From assembly GCA_021650775.1 (NCBI GenBank), contig JAHSRM010000042.1, positions 1 through 32,970 of the forward strand: a stretch of 32,970 nucleotides of DNA, read 5' to 3'. The number at the start of each line of letters is the position of its first letter. The first letter of the stretch is position 1. The stretch comes from Candidatus Benthortus lauensis (GTDB taxonomy: Archaea; Thermoproteota; Nitrososphaeria_A; Caldarchaeales; Wolframiiraptoraceae). The translations under genes were made by a program, and so were the position numbers. Shown one piece after another: positions 1 through 6,898 of this stretch. The notes below the pieces were generated by a model, which did not search any database, was not told the origin of the DNA, and saw only the letters and a list, made by a program, of their open reading frames with translations.

Positions 1-981
1 ATGGCGGCTAGGAAGGGTATCGTAATCAAGGGTGGAACATACTTGGAGAAGCTGGCGGAGATAAGGTCAATGATATTTGACAAGACAGGAACCCTGACAC
101 TAGGTTCCCCCAGCATAGTCTCCGAGTGCCCCTCAACGGTCATCACGGATAAAGAATCCTTGAGATATGCAGCAGCATTAGAGAGGTATTCTCGCCACCC
201 CCTTGCCCAGGCAATAGTCGAGAGGGCCTCTAACGAGGGGTTGAGTATCGAGGGCCTAGAGATAAGCGAGTTCAAGGAGATTCCCGGGAAAGGTGTAACG
301 GGGAGGGTGAACGGCGTTAAAGTTGCTGTGGGCGGAGTCCAACTCATGAAGGAGCTTGGAAAGGAGATAGAGGGGAAGAAGGACGGGCACATGAGGGTCT
401 ACGTCCTCGTCGAGGATAAACTAAAGGCAACCCTCTGCATCTCCGATAAACTCAGGGAAGAGGTCAGGGAAACGGTCCAGAAACTGAAGAAACGTGGGAT
501 AAGAATAGTCATGCTCACGGGAGACAACCCCAACGTAGCCGAGGAGATAGCCAAGTCGGTGGGGATAGACGAGTTCTACGCAGGCCTCCTCCCCGAAGAC
601 AAGCTCCGAATTCTAGAGAAAATAAGACGGGAGACGGGGACAGCGGCCATGGTCGGCGACGGAGTAAATGATGCGCCAGCGTTAGCCGCCGCAGATGTGG
701 GTATAGCATTAGCGGATAAGGGTGTAGACGTAGCCTTAGAGTCGGCAGACATAGTATTGGTTAAGGCGGATGTGAAGACACTCCCATACCTCCATACACT
801 AAGCATAAAATCCAAGCAGATAGCAATACAGAACATGGCCATATCCCTGGGAGTCAAACTCCTACTTGGAGCGCTAGGGTTGATGGGGATGATTCCACTC
901 TGGTCTGCGGTCGCCATAGGTGATGACGGGATAACCCTATTCCTCTTCCTAAACATCCTAAGGCTGACAAGGATAAAATAA
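1..981 (+). CDS. P1B-type heavy-metal-transporting ATPase, C-terminal part (5' truncated by window edge)
   Basis: This is the catalytic half of a P-type ATPase that exports soft divalent metals (Zn/Cd/Pb class) across the cell membrane using ATP. Visible motifs: phosphorylation loop DKTGTLT with Asp27, the HP dipeptide typical of P1B pumps at residues 66-67, TGDN at 173-176 and GDGVND at 219-224. The two C-terminal membrane helices carry Lys286 and Asp308/309, which match the K and D that mark the P1B-2 (ZntA/CadA) group. The first codon of the window reads as Met, but family alignment (AARKGIVIKGG follows the CPC helix) shows it is internal. The missing upstream part should hold the N-terminal metal domain and the CPC helix. 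The stop overlaps the TATA-like element of the next gene. Family is certain; the metal assignment is inferred from the last two helices only. Confidence 0.93.
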   Translation: MAARKGIVIKGGTYLEKLAEIRSMIFDKTGTLTLGSPSIVSECPSTVITDKESLRYAAALERYSRHPLAQAIVERASNEGLSIEGLEISEFKEIPGKGVTGRVNGVKVAVGGVQLMKELGKEIEGKKDGHMRVYVLVEDKLKATLCISDKLREEVRETVQKLKKRGIRIVMLTGDNPNVAEEIAKSVGIDEFYAGLLPEDKLRILEKIRRETGTAAMVGDGVNDAPALAAADVGIALADKGVDVALESADIVLVKADVKTLPYLHTLSIKSKQIAIQNMAISLGVKLLLGALGLMGMIPLWSAVAIGDDGITLFLFLNILRLTRIK

Positions 982-984
982 ATA
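973..984 (+). promoter_or_regulatory. TATA-like box for the DsrE-like gene
   Basis: An A/T-only run (ATAAAATAAATA) overlaps the stop of the ATPase gene and is centred about 28 bases before the ATG at 1007. This is the spacing expected for a leaderless or short-leader archaeal transcript. Position and composition are seen; function is inferred. Confidence 0.45.
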
Positions 985-1006
985 GCATCAACAACATGAT
1001 AGAAGC

Positions 1007-1348
1007 ATGGCCAGCAGGCTCCTCATAGTCATAATAGAGGAGAAAGACAGAGAAAGAATCATGAGGGCGTTAAACTTTGCGCTCAGGTCAAAGCGGATGC
1101 AGATATTGGACGATGTTAAGGTTCTACTATGGGGGGAGAGCGAGAACATGATAGTTAAAGACGACCCAGAGCTTCAGACCCTCATCAACTCCCTACTCAA
1201 CGAAGGTGTAGAGATATTCGCATGTCTAGGAGTTGCAAAACAGCTCGGAATAAAGAGTAAACTTGAGGGCATGGGCCTAAGGGTTGAGAGTGCTACGAAG
1301 ATAATTAATGAGTATGTGAATAATGGGTATGAGACTTCGTGGTTTTAG
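1007..1348 (+). CDS. DsrE/DsrF-like family protein
   Basis: A small cytosolic protein of 113 residues with the alternating strand/helix pattern of the DsrE fold (opening LLIVIIEEKD, then a helix, then VKVLLWG) and a single conserved-position cysteine, Cys73, in the segment FACLGVAKQLGI. DsrE-family proteins take part in sulfur relay or persulfide carriage, with that Cys as carrier; many archaeal members are uncharacterised. The start is ATG, with a TATA-like run about 28 bases upstream. The last four bases overlap the stop of the convergent gene on the other strand (shared TTAG). Its place after a metal-exporting ATPase could suggest a thiol or metal stress role, but that is only context. Confidence 0.75.
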   Translation: MASRLLIVIIEEKDRERIMRALNFALRSKRMQILDDVKVLLWGESENMIVKDDPELQTLINSLLNEGVEIFACLGVAKQLGIKSKLEGMGLRVESATKIINEYVNNGYETSWF

Positions 1349-3120
1349 GCTGGCCCGATAACAGGGTCTATAACTTTCAGCGTATTACAGTCTATTAGGC
1401 CTTTATCTGTTATAGCGTAGTCGGGTATTGCGGTTATTGAGAGGAATATCATATACATGAATGGTGATGGTAGGCTGCATCCAAGTTGTCTCGCAGCGTC
1501 ATCAAGCTTGCTCTCCATCTCAGCCATCTTTTCAGGTTCTATGTCGGCGACTATGCCGCCTATGGGTAGGTGGAGGAACTCCATGACCTCTCCTCCTCTT
1601 ACGACTACCTGGCCGCCTTGCCTATCTATGATGTAGTTGATTGCATGGGTCATTTCTTGGGGGCTTGTCCCTATGCAGAGTATGTTGTTGTCGTCGGGGG
1701 ATGTCGAGGAGGCCATGGCCCCCTCACGTAGCTGGAACCCTGAAATGAACGCCACGGCCTTCCTCCCAGCTCTATGATACCTCTCGACCACGGCTACATA
1801 CAAGACATCCTGCTCAACGTCTGGGAGAACGACCCCGTCCCTAACACTTAGGATTGCATCCCTCCTCTTCCTCACGAATGGAACCTCCTCCGAGACCTTC
1901 ATCGAGAGAACTCTAACCCTATCAGACTTAACGTTGGTCCTAACCACAAGTTCATCGGGCTTAACTTTGCGGCACTTTATGCTATTTGTTAGGAGGCGTT
2001 TTCTCTTAGGTGGGCTTAGGGGGATAGTCATTCTGCCGTTGCTTGCGACTAGTTCTCCATTGGCTATCACCTTCTCGACGGCGAATCTCTCCAAGCTTCT
2101 CACCATCAGTATGTCTGCTATCCTTCCAGGCGTTATCGAACCTACCACGTGGTCTATCCTGTATATCTCGGCGCAGTTTATGGAGGCCATCTCGACTGCC
2201 TTTACCGGGTCCACACCCTCCTCTATCGCCATTCTAACCAGGTTGTCTAAGTGGCCTCTTGAGAGGACATCGCTGGATGTCACGTCGTCTGTGCAGAACG
2301 CTATTCTCCGTGGGTCTATCCCTTTCTCGGTTATCACCTTGATGTTCTCTTTGAGGAAGTGGGCTACTGATGACTCCCTTATCATGGCCAGTATCCCGTT
2401 CCTAAGCTTCTGGAGGGTCTCCTCTGCGGAGTAGGACTCATGGTCAGCCCTTACCCCCGATGCAGCGTATCTCGAAAGCTTTGAACCCGAGGCCATGGGA
2501 GCGCATCCATATACGGGTAACCTGTTTCTGCGGGCTAGCTTCATTGCTGAGAGAACGCCTTTATCTCCCTCAAGAACAAACTCCTTAACCGTCTCCCAGA
2601 CCCCCACGCAGATAGGCCACCGCTGGCCAACCCTATGCTCCCTCATCCCGAAGTTAAATCCAACCGTTGAGGCTGGAATGGTGTAGGGTAGCTTGCTGGG
2701 AGCGCCCCAAAACACTTTGAGCGGGGTTCTCCAAGCCTCCTTAAGGAACTCCTTGACACCCTCTAGCCCGGCCACCACATATATCTGGTCAAGCCCTGAG
2801 ACCACGCTCGTAGTTCCCCTAGGGACGACTAGTTTTGCGAACATGGTGACCGAGAGCTTGCTGCACTCAAGATGTATGTGGCCGTCGATTAACCCGGGGA
2901 CCAAGTAGTATCCCGAGGCGTCTATGAACCCTGTGCCAGCACCTATGAAGTCACCTACATCCCCTATTGCTAATATTCTATCTCCGAGGATCGCCACATC
3001 AGCCTCGTAGATTTCCTCCGTTAGAACATTCACCAGGACTCCATTCTTCACTACTTTGTCTGCCTTTACCTCTCTGCTGACAACTTTCTCCAGGAACTCG
3101 TCATAAGACATAATCCTCAC
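1345..3120 (-). CDS. ade: adenine deaminase-like amidohydrolase (divergent)
   Basis: At 591 residues with a metal-dependent hydrolase barrel plus the C-terminal adenine-deaminase domain, this aligns end to end with AdeC, which converts adenine to hypoxanthine in purine salvage. Kept features: HIHLE with His81/His83, Glu176, HES with His227, and TDD at 278-279. Three places normally holding His in AdeC differ: the DPHEI motif reads GLDQI (109-113), the DGHCPG motif reads YGCAPM with Cys206, and the C-terminal SHDSHN motif reads SPDDNN (474-479). The protein may therefore be a paralogue with another substrate or metal use. The GTG start overlaps the stop of the upstream OsmC gene (GTGA), so the two are translationally coupled; an ATG at 3111 is the alternative start. 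Family sure, activity uncertain. Confidence 0.85.
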   Translation of the reverse strand: MRIMSYDEFLEKVVSREVKADKVVKNGVLVNVLTEEIYEADVAILGDRILAIGDVGDFIGAGTGFIDASGYYLVPGLIDGHIHLECSKLSVTMFAKLVVPRGTTSVVSGLDQIYVVAGLEGVKEFLKEAWRTPLKVFWGAPSKLPYTIPASTVGFNFGMREHRVGQRWPICVGVWETVKEFVLEGDKGVLSAMKLARRNRLPVYGCAPMASGSKLSRYAASGVRADHESYSAEETLQKLRNGILAMIRESSVAHFLKENIKVITEKGIDPRRIAFCTDDVTSSDVLSRGHLDNLVRMAIEEGVDPVKAVEMASINCAEIYRIDHVVGSITPGRIADILMVRSLERFAVEKVIANGELVASNGRMTIPLSPPKRKRLLTNSIKCRKVKPDELVVRTNVKSDRVRVLSMKVSEEVPFVRKRRDAILSVRDGVVLPDVEQDVLYVAVVERYHRAGRKAVAFISGFQLREGAMASSTSPDDNNILCIGTSPQEMTHAINYIIDRQGGQVVVRGGEVMEFLHLPIGGIVADIEPEKMAEMESKLDDAARQLGCSLPSPFMYMIFLSITAIPDYAITDKGLIDCNTLKVIDPVIGPA

Positions 3121-3641
3121 TCAAGCTTCACCGAAACCTTTACCGGGTTTCTGAGAGAATACATGGCAGGGCATCTCTCATAAGCCTCATCAACAATCTC
3201 TTGGAGAATCTTCCTCTCAGCTCCGTCCTTGAGGCTAACCTTTACATTGATCTCCTCTATTATCGGCTTGTCCGCAACCCCGAGAGGCTTAGAGAAATCT
3301 ATCGTGCATTCTATGGTTATTAGCGCCTCGCTTAGCTCTATGCCCTTCTCGGCAGCCACCCCCATCAACGTAGCCATGAAGCATGAGGATATTCCGATGG
3401 CGCAGTAATGCATTGGGCTTGGGCGGGAGCCTGAGCCTCCCATAAAGGACGGCGAGTCCACCTCTACCACGAATGTTCCTCGCTTCTCTGTCTGGATAGC
3501 TGTCCTGAACTGGACTTCCGGGTTCCCGAACACCCACGACCCAGAGACCTTGATTGTTCTCTTAGCCTTGGCGGGGTCGGACTTAATGGCATTAACTGTC
3601 TCCATGACCTTATCCAAGTCTATGTTATTTACCCTAGGCAT
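3117..3641 (-). CDS. OsmC family peroxiredoxin-like protein
   Basis: A 174-residue OsmC/Ohr-family protein. Members reduce organic hydroperoxides with a pair of cysteines. Both expected cysteines are present: Cys87 in the helix segment ISSCFMATLMGVAAEKGI and Cys157 in ERCPAMYSL. The region before the first Cys (GSRPSPMHYCAIG) matches the usual OsmC substrate loop. The ATG start sits about 26 bases after a clear TATA-like run, suggesting a leaderless transcript. The 3' end overlaps the GTG start of the adenine-deaminase-like gene by four bases, so they form an operon. The functional link between a peroxide-protection protein and a purine-type amidohydrolase is not obvious. Which peroxide or other substrate it acts on cannot be told from sequence. 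Confidence 0.88.
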   Translation of the reverse strand: MPRVNNIDLDKVMETVNAIKSDPAKAKRTIKVSGSWVFGNPEVQFRTAIQTEKRGTFVVEVDSPSFMGGSGSRPSPMHYCAIGISSCFMATLMGVAAEKGIELSEALITIECTIDFSKPLGVADKPIIEEINVKVSLKDGAERKILQEIVDEAYERCPAMYSLRNPVKVSVKLE

Positions 3642-3662
3642 GGATGCAGGTTACCATCTATC

Positions 3663-3672
3663 TATATTAAAT
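3663..3672 (-). promoter_or_regulatory. TATA-like box for the OsmC operon
   Basis: On the minus strand this reads ATTTAATATA, centred about 26 bases upstream of the OsmC start at 3641 and just after the stop of the CBS gene. It gives the OsmC/deaminase pair its own promoter. Confidence 0.5.
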
Positions 3673-3679
3673 TTTTAGC

Positions 3680-4075
3680 CTAGATGAGGGTCTCAATCCT
3701 CTCAAATATATCCCTGACTGAGAGTATTCCTATCACCCTTCCATTATGGCCTATTACTGGTAGGTGTCTTATGTTGTGGGTTATCATTATGTTTCTGGCC
3801 TCGTTTATGCTTGCATCCTCTCTAACGGTAAGTGGGTCCCTTCTCATGTGTTCTTTTACTGGTGAGTCGGGTGGAATCTTCTCAACGAAGAATCTTAGGA
3901 AGTCTCTCTCAGTCACTATCCCTATGCATCTTCCCTCTCCATCTACCACAACAACACTCCCCACGTCCTTCTCAAGCATCCTCCTAGCGGCCTCCCCCAA
4001 GCTGGTCTCACCAGACACGGTGACAACCCTATGGCTCATGATGTCCGTTACCCTTACCGAGGACAAGCCACCCAT
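3680..4075 (-). CDS. CBS-domain pair protein
   Basis: A stand-alone tandem CBS protein (Bateman module), a cytosolic sensor that usually binds AMP, ATP or SAM and regulates a partner. The two repeats are clear. The first runs from VTDIMSHRVVTV to GIVTERDFLRFF. The second runs from HMRRDPLTVREDASI to GILSVRDIFERI. I start it at the ATG at 4075 (132 residues), right before the first repeat. An in-frame GTG at 4144 or ATG at 4129 would add 18-23 residues without family similarity and would overlap the promoter of the divergent reductase gene. A TATA-like AATATAT lies about 20-25 bases upstream of 4075. No fused effector domain is present, so the target is unknown. Confidence 0.85.
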   Translation of the reverse strand: MGGLSSVRVTDIMSHRVVTVSGETSLGEAARRMLEKDVGSVVVVDGEGRCIGIVTERDFLRFFVEKIPPDSPVKEHMRRDPLTVREDASINEARNIMITHNIRHLPVIGHNGRVIGILSVRDIFERIETLI

Positions 4076-4127
4076 TGGGTCACAGCCCCTGGATATATTC
4101 TTTCTATGTATATCCTTTAATTGCGGC

Positions 4128-4137
4128 ATATAAATAC
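4128..4137. promoter_or_regulatory. TATA-like element between CBS gene and ferredoxin-NADP reductase gene
   Basis: ATATAAATAC lies 14-23 bases upstream of the ATG at 4151, in the 75-base divergent gap. It most likely drives the reductase gene with a short leader. A second A/T run at about 4093-4101 is better placed for the CBS gene. Confidence 0.4.
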
Positions 4138-4150
4138 TATCCACTCAGGG

Positions 4151-5158
4151 ATGTCGAGCCAGCCTCGTGATGTATACGATGTCACGATTATTGGTGCAGG
4201 GCCTACGGGGCTCTTTGCAGCCTTCTATGCGGCTGGTATGCGTGGCATGAAGACCAAGATTATCGAGGCCTTGGATAGGGTTGGGGGGCAGCTTGCTGTT
4301 CTCTACCCCGAGAAGTATATCTACGATGTGGCGGGGTTCCCCAAGATTCTGGCCAAGGACCTGGTTAGGCAGCTCGAGGCCCAGGCCATGGCATATAACC
4401 CAACCCTTGTTCTGGGCGAGCGTGTGGAGGAGCTACGATACGTTGAGGATGGAGTCATAGAGCTGCGGACCAACAAGAACAAGCATTACACCAAGACCGT
4501 GATAATCTGCGTGGGCAGAGGCGCCTTCCAGCCCCGCAAACTAGACAACCCGAGCGTGAATAGGCTTGAGGGCAAGGGGGTCTACTACCAGGTCAGGGAT
4601 AAGTGGCAGTTCCGTGGAAAGCGGGTCATGATTGTGGGTGGAGGGGACTCGGCCGTCGACTGGGCCCTTAACCTGAAGGATATAGCAAAGGAGGTAATCC
4701 TAATTCACAGGAGAACCAAGTTCAGGGCCCATGAAGGAAGCGTGATAGAGCTCTTCCACTCGCCGGTCAAGATAATGATACCATACGAGGTGAAGGAGGC
4801 CCATGGGAAGGATAGGCTCGAGGCCGTAACCATATTCAACAACAAGACAGGGGAGGAGGTAACCATGGAGGTGGACGCACTCATCCTCCAGCTGGGATAC
4901 CTGGTGGACATATCCATATTCAAGAAATGGGGGCTTGAGATAATCGACAACGCCATAAAGGTTAACGGCAAGATGGAGACCAATCTTCCAGGCGTTTACG
5001 CAGCGGGAGACATAGCCTATCCAGTCGACTCGGTTAAGCTGAACCTCATAGTCATAGGGTTTGCTCAGGCGGCCATAGCAGTTAATATGGCTAAGAACTA
5101 CATAGAGCCGGGGGCCAGCATATTCCCGGGCCACAGCTCGGAGAAGCGTATGATTTAG
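4151..5158 (+). CDS. thioredoxin-reductase-like ferredoxin--NADP(+) reductase
   Basis: A flavoprotein of 335 residues that moves electrons between ferredoxin (or a similar carrier) and NADP(H). The FAD-binding GAGPTG is at 15-20, the second Rossmann motif GGGDSAVD at 163-170, followed by HRRTKFRA whose arginines fit NADPH binding. The late FAD motif is present as YAAGDIAYP. The CxxC redox pair of true thioredoxin reductases is absent; the corresponding region reads CVGRGAFQPRKL with one Cys. That, with the C-terminal tail, places it in the YumC-type FNR2 family. ATG at 4151 is preferred over a TTG at 4121, which would add ten residues and overlap the TATA element. It could feed reduced ferredoxin or NADPH pools connected to the complex I genes nearby, but this is inference. 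Confidence 0.88.
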   Translation: MSSQPRDVYDVTIIGAGPTGLFAAFYAAGMRGMKTKIIEALDRVGGQLAVLYPEKYIYDVAGFPKILAKDLVRQLEAQAMAYNPTLVLGERVEELRYVEDGVIELRTNKNKHYTKTVIICVGRGAFQPRKLDNPSVNRLEGKGVYYQVRDKWQFRGKRVMIVGGGDSAVDWALNLKDIAKEVILIHRRTKFRAHEGSVIELFHSPVKIMIPYEVKEAHGKDRLEAVTIFNNKTGEEVTMEVDALILQLGYLVDISIFKKWGLEIIDNAIKVNGKMETNLPGVYAAGDIAYPVDSVKLNLIVIGFAQAAIAVNMAKNYIEPGASIFPGHSSEKRMI

Positions 5159-5159
5159 G

Positions 5160-5215
5160 GCTCAGAGCTTTTGACCGGCATCATGGGTTCAGCCAGCCAG
5201 GACTCATCATCGCAT
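5160..5215 (-). ncRNA. box C/D sRNA (2'-O-methylation guide), predicted
   Basis: Read on the minus strand, the intergenic region holds all four boxes in archaeal order and spacing. Box C ATGATGA is at 5210-5204, followed by an 11-base guide (GTCCTGGCTGG) and box D' CTGA at 5192-5189. After a 4-base spacer comes box C' ATGATGC at 5184-5178, then a 12-base guide (CGGTCAAAAGCT) and box D CTGA at 5165-5162. Box C is a perfect RUGAUGA and C' has one mismatch. Such RNAs bind L7Ae, Nop5 and fibrillarin and direct methylation of the target base paired five positions upstream of D or D'. Predicted targets are CCAGCCAGGAC (methyl at its fifth base, C) and AGCUUUUGACCG (fifth base, U). A TATA-like run lies 25-35 bases upstream. 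No expression evidence and no target match was checked. Confidence 0.7.
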
Positions 5216-5235
5216 ACAGGAGGCTGTCAGGGGAT

Positions 5236-5248
5236 TAGATAATTCTTA
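5236..5248 (-). promoter_or_regulatory. A/T-rich element serving the sRNA and possibly rtcA
   Basis: The minus strand reads AAGAATTATCTAA here, about 30 bases upstream of box C of the predicted sRNA. The same run is 28-40 bases upstream of the rtcA ATG on the plus strand. It is the only A/T-rich stretch in the gap and could act divergently. Confidence 0.35.
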
Positions 5249-5275
5249 TTGAACCTATGCCTTCCTGTCCTGTGG

Positions 5276-6343
5276 ATGATTGTGGTAGATGGCTCGATGG
5301 GTGAGGGGGGTGGCCAGATACTCAGGAACGCCGTGGCCCTCTCCGCAGTCCTACTCAAGCCCATAAAGGTCATCAACATAAGGGCCAAGAGAAGCAAGCC
5401 GGGCCTAAGGCCCCAACACCTAACAGCAATCAAGGCGGTGGCCTCACTATGCTCCGCAGATGTCAGGGGACTATCCGTGGGCTCCATGGAGGTGGTCTTC
5501 CATCCCAGGCGGAGGCCTAGGGGCGGGTCGATTAGGTTCGATGCGGGAACAGCTGGAAGCACAACCCTAATGCTCCAGAGCCTTATGCCCGCCATGTCGT
5601 TCAGCCAGGGGCCGGTGGAGGCGGAGCTTAGGGGTGGAACCAACAACCCTATGGCGCCTCCCACCGACTATCTCATCGAGGTCCTGACGCCTATCCTGGC
5701 CAAGATGGGCTGCGGGTTCCAAGTGGAGCTCCTTAGGAGGGGCTTCTACCCGAGGGGAGGCGGGGTTGTGAGGACACGCTCAAGGCCCACCGACTTCCTC
5801 AAGCCCATACATCTCTCGGAGCAGGGAGGTGTGAGGAGGGTCAGGGGGATAAGCTACAGCAGCAGGCTTCCAGGCCACATAGTCGAGAGGATGGCCTCCT
5901 CAGCCGAGAAGCTCCTCAAGCACCATGGCTATGACGTGGAAATCCTCAGGGAGGCTCTCCAGCCCGGCCACCCTAAATGCGCCCTCGACCCGGGATGCGG
6001 GATACTCCTAGTCGCAGAGCTTGGCTCAGGCTCCCTAATAGCATCCGATAAGCTGGGGGAGAAGGGTGTGCCGGCAGAGAGGGTGGGCGAGGAGGCTGCA
6101 CGAGACCTTCTCAAGCAGATAGAGACCGGGGCCGCCGTGGACAGGCATATGGGCGACCAGCTCGTCATATGGGCATGCCTAGCCGACGGCGTCTCTGAGT
6201 ATAGGGTCTCGGAGCTGACATCCCACACAACCACAAGCATAGAGCTCTGCCGCCAGATAGCAGGGTGTCAGGCAGAGGTTATAGGTGAGGAGGGTGGCCC
6301 AGCCACCGTAAGGATAAGGGGTATCGGGCTTAGGAGAGGTTGA
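5276..6343 (+). CDS. rtcA: RNA 3'-terminal phosphate cyclase
   Basis: The enzyme uses ATP to turn RNA 3'-phosphates into 2',3'-cyclic phosphates, for RNA repair or processing. At 355 residues it has the standard family length. Visible signatures: the opening VDGSMGEGGGQILRNAVAL, the RPQHL-type motif (GLRPQHLTAIKA), the loop GSTTLMLQSLMPA, and the adenylated histidine within RHMGDQL (His291). ATG at 5276 is chosen; an upstream TTG at 5249 would add nine hydrophobic residues and run into the promoter element. Three bases separate its stop from the NMN adenylyltransferase gene, so the two are cotranscribed. RtcB ligase is not in the window. Confidence 0.93.
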   Translation: MIVVDGSMGEGGGQILRNAVALSAVLLKPIKVINIRAKRSKPGLRPQHLTAIKAVASLCSADVRGLSVGSMEVVFHPRRRPRGGSIRFDAGTAGSTTLMLQSLMPAMSFSQGPVEAELRGGTNNPMAPPTDYLIEVLTPILAKMGCGFQVELLRRGFYPRGGGVVRTRSRPTDFLKPIHLSEQGGVRRVRGISYSSRLPGHIVERMASSAEKLLKHHGYDVEILREALQPGHPKCALDPGCGILLVAELGSGSLIASDKLGEKGVPAERVGEEAARDLLKQIETGAAVDRHMGDQLVIWACLADGVSEYRVSELTSHTTTSIELCRQIAGCQAEVIGEEGGPATVRIRGIGLRRG

Positions 6344-6346
6344 GGG

Positions 6347-6898
6347 ATGGAGTCCAAGGGCTCGGTGAAGAAGGTGAGGAGGGGACTATTCGTAGGGAGG
6401 TTCCAGCCCCCCCATCTAGGACACCTACACGCAATAAAACAGATACTTAGTGAGTGTGAGGAGGTGGTGATAGCTATTGGGAGCGCCCAATACAGCCATA
6501 CCCTCGAGAATCCCTTCACCGCTGGTGAGAGGATAGAGATGCTGCTCATGGCCATACGTGAGTCAGGCATCCCGATGGAGAGGGTCATAGTGGTCGCCGT
6601 CCCGGATGTGGGGGAGCATAGCCTATGGGTGTCCAAGGTCGTCTCATTCTCACCAACGTTCCAGAGAGTCTACACTAATAACCCGTTGGTGAGGAGGCTT
6701 TTCGAGGAGGCTGGATACGAGGTTAAGCCCATAATATTGTTCAGGAGGAGGGAGGAGATGGGGAAGGTGATTAGGCAGAGGATGATAGAGGGTGGTGAAT
6801 GGGAGAGCCTCGTCCCGAGGTCCGTGGCCGAGTTCATCAAGAAGATTAGGGGTGTTGAGAGGCTAAGGGATGCCGTCGGAAAAGATTACCCAGGCTAA
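6347..6898 (+). CDS. nicotinamide-nucleotide adenylyltransferase (archaeal NMNAT)
   Basis: It joins NMN and ATP to make NAD+, the last common step of NAD synthesis. The 183-residue length and the opening LFVGRFQPPHLGHLHAI, with HLGH at 23-26, match the archaeal NMNAT family. GSAQYSHTLENPFTAGERI and VYTNNPLVRRLF are also family blocks. The second nucleotide motif, normally YSGTE(I/V)RRRM in archaeal NMNATs, reads EEMGKVIRQRM (136-146), so the Ser and Thr that contact the ATP phosphates are changed while the Arg is kept. It follows rtcA by three bases with a GGAGAGGT-like ribosome site. Its stop overlaps that of the convergent gene by four bases. NAD synthesis is the best call; the motif change is worth noting. 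Confidence 0.88.
   Translation: MESKGSVKKVRRGLFVGRFQPPHLGHLHAIKQILSECEEVVIAIGSAQYSHTLENPFTAGERIEMLLMAIRESGIPMERVIVVAVPDVGEHSLWVSKVVSFSPTFQRVYTNNPLVRRLFEEAGYEVKPIILFRRREEMGKVIRQRMIEGGEWESLVPRSVAEFIKKIRGVERLRDAVGKDYPG

Noticed and set aside
1934-2434. Open frame of 166 codons on the plus strand inside the deaminase gene
   Set aside because: It is antisense to a full-length conserved gene, lacks recognisable domains, and is typical of reverse-frame openness in this codon usage.
3684-4133. Open frame of 149 codons on the plus strand opposite the CBS gene
   Set aside because: It mirrors the CBS protein almost exactly; the minus-strand reading has two clear CBS repeats.
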